From contig NZ_WNKX01000030.1 in the NCBI RefSeq assembly GCF_009720745.1, forward strand, positions 1-52,314: a stretch of 52,314 bases of DNA. Direction: 5' to 3'. A program made the translations under genes and the position numbers. The stretch comes from Massilia eburnea. GTDB lineage: Bacteria; Pseudomonadota; Gammaproteobacteria; Burkholderiales; Burkholderiaceae_D. Positions 43,922-50,941 of this stretch are shown here, piece after piece. Each line of letters begins with the position of its first letter. The first letter of the stretch is position 1. The notes below the pieces were generated by a model, which ran no database searches, was not told the DNA's origin, and saw nothing but the letters and a program-made list of their open reading frames with translations.

Positions 43922-45241
43922 GTCGTACAGCGTAGGGCGGCTCACCCCGAGCAATTCGGAAGCCCTTGCAATATTGCCTCCGGTGCGGGCAAGAGCCTTC
44001 ACCATGACACGGTATTCGGCTGCGTTTCGGGCGTCGCGCAAGTCAATGTTCTCGGCTTGCGGCGCGCCTGGCGGCAGGCCCAGGTCTTCCAGGGTGATGT
44101 GCGGCCCCTCGCTCATGATCACGGCCCGCCTGACGCAGTTTTCGATTTCCCGCACATTGCCCGGCCAGCCGTAGCCTTCGATCGCTGCCAGCGCGTCAGG
44201 ATGGAAAGGCAGGGCCGGTCGTCCTTCCGATTGGATAAAGCGGTGGCGAAAATGCTGTGCCAGCAAGAGCGCGTCGCCCATCCTTTCGCGCAGCGGCGGC
44301 ACCGCCAGCACGATCTCACTCAGGCGATAAAACAGGTCTTCACGAAAGCGCCCTTCGTCCACCATCGCCTTCAGGTTGCGATGGGTAGCGCACACGATGC
44401 GCACGTCGACCGCGATTTCGCTGCGCCCGCCCAGGCGCTCGATCACGCGTTCCTGCAGGAAGCGCAGCATCTTGGCCTGCAAAGGCAAAGCCATGTCGCC
44501 AATTTCATCCAGGAAGAAGGTTCCCCCTGCTGCAAGCTCGATCTTGCCGAGCGTTTGCCGGTCGGCGCCAGTGAAAGCCCCTTTTTCGTAGCCAAACAAT
44601 TCGCTTTCGAGCAAATGTTCGGGAATCGCGGCGCAATTGATGGCCACCATCCGCCGGTCGTGGCGTGCACTCAAGTTGTGCAAACCGCGCGCCAGCAGTT
44701 CCTTGCCGCAGCCCGAAGCGCCCATCAGCATCACGGTCGCGGAACTCGGGGCGACTTTTTCAATGCTGCGGCAGACCCGCAGCATGCCCGGATCGCGCGT
44801 CACGAGACCGGCGAGCGGAGAATCGGCCTCGTTCTGCAGCATGCGCCTGTTCTCCTGCTGCACCGCATGCAGGAAGAATGCACGCTCCGCCATCAAGCGC
44901 AGCATGTCGCCATCCAGCGGTTTCTGGTGGAAGTCGTAAGCACCCAGCGCCATGGCTTTCAGCACGTTGGCCCGGTCCTGGTTGCCGGAAAGGACGATCA
45001 CCTTGGTATCTGCAGCAATCGCCAGCATCTGTTGCAACAGCAGCAAGCCTTCGGCCGCGCTATCCGGTTCAGGCGGCAGGCCCAGGTCCATCGTGACCAC
45101 GGCCGGCTGGTGGCGGCGCAACTGCCCCAGGGCAGCGTCGCGGTTACCGGCGAATACCACCTCGTACGCATCCAGGGCCCAGCGCAATTGCTTTTGCAGG
45201 CCAAGGTCGTCTTCCACCACAAGCAGCTTTTTCCTGGTCAT
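43895..45241 (-). CDS. prsR: PEP-CTERM-box response regulator PrsR (sigma-54 activator)
   Basis: 448 residues from ATG 45241; an in-frame ATG at 45259 is possible, and neither has a clear ribosome site. The receiver domain has Asp52 in VVTMDLGLPP and the family opening KKLLVVEDDLGLQKQLRWAL. The AAA+ domain has GASGCGKELLA, the sigma-54 contact loop GAFTGA and FFLDEIGD. A Fis-type helix-turn-helix ends the protein (GNIARASELLGVSRPTLYDL). PrsR activates PEP-CTERM protein genes with RpoN. Its kinase PrsK is not nearby. Confidence 0.93.
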   Translation of the reverse strand: MTRKKLLVVEDDLGLQKQLRWALDAYEVVFAGNRDAALGQLRRHQPAVVTMDLGLPPEPDSAAEGLLLLQQMLAIAADTKVIVLSGNQDRANVLKAMALGAYDFHQKPLDGDMLRLMAERAFFLHAVQQENRRMLQNEADSPLAGLVTRDPGMLRVCRSIEKVAPSSATVMLMGASGCGKELLARGLHNLSARHDRRMVAINCAAIPEHLLESELFGYEKGAFTGADRQTLGKIELAAGGTFFLDEIGDMALPLQAKMLRFLQERVIERLGGRSEIAVDVRIVCATHRNLKAMVDEGRFREDLFYRLSEIVLAVPPLRERMGDALLLAQHFRHRFIQSEGRPALPFHPDALAAIEGYGWPGNVREIENCVRRAVIMSEGPHITLEDLGLPPGAPQAENIDLRDARNAAEYRVMVKALARTGGNIARASELLGVSRPTLYDLMSHHGIK

Positions 45242-45343
45242 GAGGCCATGATGCAGCATGCTGGGTGTGGGGCTTTTGAGGCAGCGCAACGGCAAATGGT
45301 TTATATTGTTGCTTATTACGCGAAAAATCAGCCCCGAAACTCC

Positions 45344-46951
45344 ATGAAATTCGATGTTGTGATTGTCGGCAGCGGCTTGGCCGGCCTCTCGGTAGCACTG
45401 CACCTGGCGGAAAGCCGAAAAGTAGCCATTATTTCCAAACGCGCACTGCTGGATGGCGCCAGCAACTGGGCCCAGGGCGGCATCGCCGCAGTCCTGGACT
45501 CCGGCGACAGCCATGAGCAGCACATTGCCGACACACTGGTGGCCGGCGGCGGCCTGTGCGACGAAGGCGCCACCCGCTTTATCGTCGAACATGGCCGCGA
45601 GGCGATCGAATGGCTGATCGGCCTCGGCGTTCCCTTTACCCGCGATGAAAACGCAGAATTAGGCTTCCACCTGACCCGGGAAGGCGGCCATAGCCAGCGC
45701 CGCATCATCCACGCCGCTGACGCAACCGGGCACGCCGTTCAAGTCACGCTCGAGGAAAAAGTACGTTCTCACCCGAATATCAGCCTGTTCGAGCAGCATT
45801 GCGCGATCGACCTGATTACCACCGACAAGCTGGGTCCCCGTCCTCCACATTCGCAGCCGCGCTGTCACGGCCTGTATGTGCAGGACGTCACAACGGGCCA
45901 GGTGATTACGGTAGCTGCGGAGCATACGGTGATGGCAACGGGCGGAGCCGGCAAGGTTTACCTGTACACCACCAATCCCGATACGGCGAGCGGCGACGGC
46001 ATCGCCATGGCATGGCGCGCAGGCTGTCGCGTGTCGAATATGGAATTCATCCAGTTCCACCCGACTTGCCTCTATCACCCTTATGCCAAATCCTTCCTGA
46101 TCACGGAAGCGATTCGAGGCGAAGGCGGCTTGCTCAAGCTGCCACCGGAAGCCGGCGCTGCAGCCGGCCAGCGCTTCATGCTGGCGCATGACGAGCGCGC
46201 CGAACTCGCCCCACGCGACGTGGTGGCGCGCGCCATCGACTTCGAGATCAAGAAGCGCGGCCTCGACTACGTGCATCTGGACATCAGCCACAAGCCGGCC
46301 GAATGGTTGATCGAGCATTTCCCGACCATCTACGCGCGTTGCCTGGAGCTGGGGATCGACATCACCAAGCAGCCGATCCCGATCGTGCCGGCGGCGCATT
46401 ACACCTGCGGCGGCGTTGTCACCGACCTGTTTGGACGCACCGACCTGCCCGGCCTGTACGCGGTCGGAGAGACTGCCTGCACCGGCCTGCATGGCGCCAA
46501 TCGCCTCGCCAGCAACTCGCTGCTTGAATGCGTCGTGATCGGCCGTGCCTGCGCCCAGGACATCCTGGCACAGGACAAGGAAGATGCGCCCTATCTGCCG
46601 GACTGGGACGAAAGCCGAGTCACCGATGCCGACGAAGAAGTGGTCATCGCCCACAATTGGGACGAACTGCGCCGCTTCATGTGGAATTACGTCGGCATTG
46701 TGCGCACCACCAAGCGCCTGGAGCGCGCCCAGCATCGCATCGCCTTGCTGAAGGAAGAAATCGACGAGTACTACCGCCACTTCCGCATCACCAGCGACTT
46801 GCTGGAGTTGCGCAACCTGGTGGAAGTCGCCTCCCTGATCGTGAACAGCGCATTGCAGCGGCGCGAAAGCCGCGGCCTGCATTTCAGCCGCGACTACCCG
46901 GCAACGCTCCCCAAAGCGCTGCCTTCCGTGCTGACGCCAGGCCGCCGCTAA
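45344..46951 (+). CDS. nadB: L-aspartate oxidase
   Basis: 535 residues. The FAD-binding opening is FDVVIVGSGLAGLSVALHLA. Family motifs: ASNWAQGGIAAVL, REGGHSQRRIIHAADATG, FIQFHPTCLYHP, LITEAIRGEGG and HYTCGGVVTDLFGRTDLPGL. It oxidises L-aspartate to iminoaspartate, the first step of NAD synthesis, in the cytosol. nadA and nadC are not adjacent. It is divergent from prsR, and its last 4 bases overlap the next gene on the other strand. Confidence 0.96.
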   Translation: MKFDVVIVGSGLAGLSVALHLAESRKVAIISKRALLDGASNWAQGGIAAVLDSGDSHEQHIADTLVAGGGLCDEGATRFIVEHGREAIEWLIGLGVPFTRDENAELGFHLTREGGHSQRRIIHAADATGHAVQVTLEEKVRSHPNISLFEQHCAIDLITTDKLGPRPPHSQPRCHGLYVQDVTTGQVITVAAEHTVMATGGAGKVYLYTTNPDTASGDGIAMAWRAGCRVSNMEFIQFHPTCLYHPYAKSFLITEAIRGEGGLLKLPPEAGAAAGQRFMLAHDERAELAPRDVVARAIDFEIKKRGLDYVHLDISHKPAEWLIEHFPTIYARCLELGIDITKQPIPIVPAAHYTCGGVVTDLFGRTDLPGLYAVGETACTGLHGANRLASNSLLECVVIGRACAQDILAQDKEDAPYLPDWDESRVTDADEEVVIAHNWDELRRFMWNYVGIVRTTKRLERAQHRIALLKEEIDEYYRHFRITSDLLELRNLVEVASLIVNSALQRRESRGLHFSRDYPATLPKALPSVLTPGRR

Positions 46952-47691
46952 GGAACGTTGACCTCGTGGCGCAAGCCGAGACGTTTTAACTCGCCACTAT
47001 CGACCATGCGCTGGAATTCGGCATCGAATTCCTTGCGCAGCGTGTCGGAAGCCGGCCGCTTGGCGAAAGCGAAATAGCCATCCTGCACTTCTATCACGCG
47101 CGGCAGCATCGAAACCTGGCCGGACAGGCCTAGCCTGCCCAGCACGGGTTCCGTGTTGCGTCGGTTACTGGCGAACATTTGCACATGCTGTGCCGCCAGC
47201 ATTTTCAGGCCGCTGTCGACGCTATTGACCACGTCAATTCTTAGTTCTGGCCTGGCCTTGTCAAACGCCGGGCCATACGCCCAGCCGTTGACAATGGCGA
47301 TGCGCTGCTCGCTCAACGCAGCGTAATCACCGCTCCAATCCTGCATCCCGCCCTTGCGGACGTAGAACACCATCTGGTCCTGATAAAAAGGAAGCTTGGA
47401 AAAGCCCATGAGCTGTTGGCGCTCGAAGGTCTTGTAAGGACCGACCAGGATGTCGGCCTTGCCTTGCGCCACCAGGGCCTGGGCGCGTGCCCACGGATAG
47501 AGTTCGAAAATCGCCCGGTGGCCCAGGCGTTCGGCGATGATGCGAATGATTTCCGGGCCTAGGCCGACGATTTCACCTTCCTGGCCGCGTTCATAAACGC
47601 GTTCGAAATGGGTGCCAATAACCAGCAAGTCGCGCGCGCTGGCCGGCACGATGAGGAGCAAGGCGAAGATGGCAGCAAGGAATTTGCGCAT
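46948..47691 (-). CDS. Periplasmic solute-binding protein (SBP_bac_3 type)
   Basis: 247 residues, GGAGG before the ATG. The signal peptide ends VPASA-RDL. GLGPEIIRIIAERLGHRAIF, ARAQALVAQGKADILVGPY and YFAFAKRPASDTLRKEFDA match the amino-acid-type binding-protein fold. No permease or ATPase is adjacent, so it may be an orphan or a sensor-type protein as is common in this group. Confidence 0.85.
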   Translation of the reverse strand: MRKFLAAIFALLLIVPASARDLLVIGTHFERVYERGQEGEIVGLGPEIIRIIAERLGHRAIFELYPWARAQALVAQGKADILVGPYKTFERQQLMGFSKLPFYQDQMVFYVRKGGMQDWSGDYAALSEQRIAIVNGWAYGPAFDKARPELRIDVVNSVDSGLKMLAAQHVQMFASNRRNTEPVLGRLGLSGQVSMLPRVIEVQDGYFAFAKRPASDTLRKEFDAEFQRMVDSGELKRLGLRHEVNVP

Positions 47692-47730
47692 GGGTCCTCC
47701 CTTTTGGCTGCCCTATGATAGCATTTCCGG

Positions 47731-48273
47731 ATGACCAGCCAAACGACACTGCGGCCCGCCACCGCGGGAGATATACCTGCGATGGAAGCGTTGATCCAGC
47801 GCTCCGGCATCCTGCTCAGCAAAGGCTTTTATAGTGATCAGCAGGCGGCCGCGGTAACGCGCCATGTATTCGGCGTCGATTCGCAGTTGGTGGACGACCA
47901 CACCTATTTCGTCATCGAACGCGATGGCAAGGTGCTCGCTTGCGGCGGCTGGAGCAAACGCGCCACCCTGTTCGGCGGCGACCAGCACAAATCAGGCCCC
48001 GATCCCTTGCTGGACCCGGCCACCCAGCCAGCGCGAATCCGCGCCTTCTTTGTCGATCCTTCGGCGCCGCGTCAGGGACTGGGCCGGATGTTGATGGAGC
48101 ATTGCGAGCGCGAGGCCACTGCGGCCGGATTCCAGGCGATGGAACTGGCCGCCACAATGCCCGGCGTACCGCTATACCTGGCCTGCGGCTTCGAATCGGT
48201 CGAGGACTTCTCGCTCACGCTGCCGGGCAATATCGCAGTGCCATTGTCCCGGATGCGCAAGCGGATATCCTGA
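47731..48273 (+). CDS. GNAT-family N-acetyltransferase
   Basis: 180 residues. TLRPATAGDIPAMEALIQRSG is the usual GNAT opening. RIRAFFVDPSAPRQGLGRML contains the acetyl-CoA loop (R/Q-x-x-G-x-G), and YLACGFESVEDF is the final strand and helix. The substrate is unknown. A single gene in the cytosol, ending one base from its convergent neighbour. Confidence 0.88.
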   Translation: MTSQTTLRPATAGDIPAMEALIQRSGILLSKGFYSDQQAAAVTRHVFGVDSQLVDDHTYFVIERDGKVLACGGWSKRATLFGGDQHKSGPDPLLDPATQPARIRAFFVDPSAPRQGLGRMLMEHCEREATAAGFQAMELAATMPGVPLYLACGFESVEDFSLTLPGNIAVPLSRMRKRIS

Positions 48274-50361
48274 TCAGCTGTTGAAGCCTTTGCCTTCCGC
48301 CGCCAGCCTGACCAGCAACGGCGCCGGCTTCCAGGCTTCGCCGTGGCGCCCCTTGGCAAAGCGCTCCACTGCGCCCAGCACGTTGAACAGGCCCACGGTG
48401 TCGGCGTAGAACATCGGTCCGCCGCGGTACAACGGAAATCCATAGCCGGTCAGGTAGACCATGTCGATGTCCGATGCGCGCAGCGCTATACCTTCTTCCA
48501 GGATCAGCGCGCCCTCGTTCACCAGGGCGTAGACCAGGCGCTCCACAATTTCCTGGTCGCCGATCGGGCGCCGCGCGACGCCGATGTCCGCCGAGTGTTT
48601 GACAATCATCTCGTTGACCACGGCGCTAGGGTAAGCCTTGCGGTCCCCTTCCTTGTAGTCATACCAGCCCGCACTGGTCTTCTGGCCGAAGCGGCCCATC
48701 TCGCACAGCAAGTCGGCGGTCTTGGAATAGACGACTTCCGGCTTCTCCACATAACGGCGCTTGCGGATGTACCAGCCGATATCATTGCCAGCCAGGTCGC
48801 TCATACGGAATGGGCCCATCGGGAAACCGAATTTCTCGATCGCCTGGTCCACTTGCTCCGGCGTGGCGCCCTCTTCCAGCAGGAAGCCGGCCTGGCGGAA
48901 ATACTGCTCGATCATGCGGTTGCCAATAAAGCCATCACAGACACCCGATACCACGCCGGTCTTTTTCAGCTTCTTCGACAGCGCCATGGTGGTTGCCAGC
49001 ACATCTTTGCCGGTCGCCTTGCCGCGCACGATTTCCAGCAGTTTCATGACGTTGGCGGGGCTGAAGAAATGCGTCCCCACCACGTCCTGCGGCCGGCTGG
49101 TAAAGGCGGCAATCTTGTCCAGGTCCAGGGTCGAGGTATTCGACGCCAGGATCGCGCCCGGCTTCATGACTTCATCGAGCTTGCGGAATACAGTTTCCTT
49201 CACACCCATGTCTTCGAACACTGCTTCGATCACGATGTCAGCGTCCGCAATGGCGCCGTATTCCAGGGTACCGGTAACCAGGGCGACACGCTGGTCGAAT
49301 TTTTCCTGGGTCAGCTTGCCCTTTTTCAAAGTATTTTCATAATTCTTGCGAATGGTGGCCAGCCCCTTGTCCAGCGCCTCCTGTTTGGTCTCCAGCAGGA
49401 CGACAGGGATGCCCGCATTGGCGAAATTCATGGCAATGCCGCCGCCCATGGTCCCGGCGCCGATGACGGCGGCCTTGCGAATCGCGCGTACTGGAGTATC
49501 GGGTGCAACATCCGGAATCTTGCTGGCTGCACGCTCCGAAATAAAGGCGTGGCGCAGCGATTTGCATTCGGTGGTCTGCATCAGGTGCAGGAATCGTTCG
49601 CGTTCAAACTTCAGGCCAGCTTCGAACTCCATCGTGACCGAGGCAGCCACGGTTTCAACACACTCCAGCGGCGCCGGGAACGGACCGGCAACCGCCTTCA
49701 CCGTATTGCGGCTGAATTGCAGGAATGCCTCGTGGTCAGGATAGTCAACCTTACGGTCACGCACTTTTGGCAGTGGACGCAGATCGGCAATGCCCTCTGC
49801 GAAGGCGCACGCTTCGGCTACAAGGTCGGCGCCAGCAGGCAGCAGCTTGTCGAAAATCGCGGTGCCCGCCAGTTTTTCCGACAACACCGGCGTGCCGGAG
49901 ACAATCATATTCAGCGCCATCTCCAATCCTAAAACGCGTGGCAGGCGCTGGGTGCCGCCCGCGCCCGGCAGCAGCCCCAGTTTCACTTCCGGCAGGGCGA
50001 TCTGCGCGCCCGGCAGCGCCACACGATAGTGGCAGCCAAGGGCCAGCTCCAGTCCGCCGCCCATCGCGACCGCGTGAATTGCCGCAACGATCGGTTTTGC
50101 GCAACCCTCGACCGCCCGGATCAGGCTGTGCAAGGTCGGCTCGGTCAGTGCCTTCGACGAATTGAATTCCTTGATATCGGCGCCGCCGGAAAACGCCTTG
50201 CCCGCGCCAGTCAGTACGATGGCCTTGATGGCCGGATCCTGCTCGGCACGCCGGATGCCTTCGATGGCGGCGCTGCGGGTCGCCAAACCAAGTCCGTTAA
50301 CTGGTGGATTATTCAGCGAAATGACGGCGATGCTACCGTGGACTGCGTAATCTGCGCTCAT
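48274..50361 (-). CDS. Fused enoyl-CoA hydratase / 3-hydroxyacyl-CoA dehydrogenase
   Basis: 695 residues. Residues 1-190 are a crotonase: GKAFSGGADIKEF, with catalytic glutamates in GGGLELALGC and LPEVKLGLLPGAGGTQRL. From about 295 an NAD-binding 3-hydroxyacyl-CoA dehydrogenase follows: AVIGAGTMGGGIAMNFANAG, ASNTSTLDLDKIA and VGTHFFSPANVMKLLEIV, then the C-terminal 3HCDH domains with DGFIGNRM. It carries out two consecutive steps of beta-oxidation. No thiolase is adjacent, so it resembles the stand-alone form rather than the FadBA operon. A palindrome overlaps its promoter. Confidence 0.94.
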   Translation of the reverse strand: MSADYAVHGSIAVISLNNPPVNGLGLATRSAAIEGIRRAEQDPAIKAIVLTGAGKAFSGGADIKEFNSSKALTEPTLHSLIRAVEGCAKPIVAAIHAVAMGGGLELALGCHYRVALPGAQIALPEVKLGLLPGAGGTQRLPRVLGLEMALNMIVSGTPVLSEKLAGTAIFDKLLPAGADLVAEACAFAEGIADLRPLPKVRDRKVDYPDHEAFLQFSRNTVKAVAGPFPAPLECVETVAASVTMEFEAGLKFERERFLHLMQTTECKSLRHAFISERAASKIPDVAPDTPVRAIRKAAVIGAGTMGGGIAMNFANAGIPVVLLETKQEALDKGLATIRKNYENTLKKGKLTQEKFDQRVALVTGTLEYGAIADADIVIEAVFEDMGVKETVFRKLDEVMKPGAILASNTSTLDLDKIAAFTSRPQDVVGTHFFSPANVMKLLEIVRGKATGKDVLATTMALSKKLKKTGVVSGVCDGFIGNRMIEQYFRQAGFLLEEGATPEQVDQAIEKFGFPMGPFRMSDLAGNDIGWYIRKRRYVEKPEVVYSKTADLLCEMGRFGQKTSAGWYDYKEGDRKAYPSAVVNEMIVKHSADIGVARRPIGDQEIVERLVYALVNEGALILEEGIALRASDIDMVYLTGYGFPLYRGGPMFYADTVGLFNVLGAVERFAKGRHGEAWKPAPLLVRLAAEGKGFNS

Positions 50362-50403
50362 GGATCGTCTCTTCTTTCTTGTAGGAGTGGGTGCCGGGAG
50401 CTA

Positions 50404-50433
50404 ACTATACCGCACAAATCGCACGATCGTGCG
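50404..50433 (-). promoter_or_regulatory. Promoter with palindromic operator before the beta-oxidation gene
   Basis: On the minus strand TATAGT (50404-50409) is a good -10. The perfect 14-base palindrome CGCACGATCGTGCG (50420-50433) covers the -35 area, 59-72 bases before the ATG. A TetR-type repressor of fatty-acid breakdown is the likely reader, inferred from context. Confidence 0.5.
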
Positions 50434-50692
50434 CTTCCCGTTCCCGCATTTTGGACCGCGATTATATGCGAGTTTCTTGAGATTAATCAGGCTTAAGAAA
50501 TAACATTTTTGCGGCCAGTTGATTTAACTCAGCAATAAGAGCGAGGCTCGCGCACTGCGCTTTTATTTAAAGACATTGTTGAGGCTATATAAGAACAGGT
50601 GATTAAGAGAAATAGTCAAGTCATTGAATTAACGAATCTTTCTTATAATCCAGACTTATTTGAGACATTCAAAAAAAGTTTTTAAATTCCGC

Positions 50693-50721
50693 TTGCCATG
50701 CGGCAATTGGCGGACTATAGT
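50693..50721 (+). promoter_or_regulatory. Sigma-70 promoter of the riboswitch-led protease transcript
   Basis: TTGCCA (50693-50698), a 17-base spacer and TATAGT (50716-50721), one mismatch in each hexamer. Transcription would start near 50728, just before the aptamer begins, so the leader starts with the riboswitch. Confidence 0.75.
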
Positions 50722-50735
50722 TCCGTACAGCAAGA

Positions 50736-50821
50736 TCTGATAAGGGCAAACCGCGGGAAACTGCGGGACGCAAAGTCATCGGTCTAAAGGGCTTCGGCCC
50801 CATGACGGCAGGACTGCCAGA
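50736..50821 (+). promoter_or_regulatory. Cyclic-di-GMP-I (GEMM-I) riboswitch aptamer
   Basis: The conserved core is all present: AGGGCAAACC at about 50743-50752, GGACGCAAAG at 50766-50775 and CGGTCTAA at 50780-50787. Stem CCGCGG/CTGCGG (50751-50756, 50761-50766) is capped by a GAAA tetraloop, and CGGTCTAA is its expected receptor. A second arm pairs GTCAT with ATGAC around GGG-CTTCGG-CCC, and a short hairpin GGCA-GGAC-TGCC (50807-50818) follows. A short closing stem TCTG/CAGA joins 50736-50739 and 50818-50821. This is the known GEMM-I layout that binds c-di-GMP. Confidence 0.93.
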
Positions 50822-50916
50822 CAAAAGTATCCCCTCACCATGGGCGTTGATGCGCCTGTGCGGGTTGTGATGCAGTCTTCTACCGGCATAGACCGGCGGG
50901 CAGTCCTCGTTTTTTT
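50810..50916 (+). terminator. Riboswitch expression platform: long-range terminator
   Basis: AGGACTGCC (50810-50818), inside the 3' end of the aptamer, is perfectly complementary to GGCAGTCCT (50899-50907). Seven T residues (50910-50916) follow within two bases. Two small hairpins (GGCG/CGCC at 50843-50856; CCGG/CCGG at 50883-50896) fill the interior. Folding of the aptamer would hide the left arm, so ligand binding should prevent termination (an ON switch). The direction is inferred from pairing alone. Confidence 0.65.
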
Positions 50917-50941
50917 ATTTTTGAAAACAGGGACTCGCACC

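Larger units (their letters stand above)
50362..50941. other. 580-base gap holding two promoters and a riboswitch
   Basis: The left part has the leftward promoter and palindrome of the beta-oxidation gene. The middle (50480-50690) is AT-rich, with TATAAT at 50644-50649 but no clear -35. The right part carries the promoter, aptamer and terminator of the S8 protease leader. No coding frame is convincing. Confidence 0.8.

Noticed and set aside
48343..49932. A 529-codon plus-strand frame opposite the beta-oxidation enzyme
   Set aside because: Antisense to a gene with intact crotonase and dehydrogenase motifs; no ribosome site and no recognisable family.
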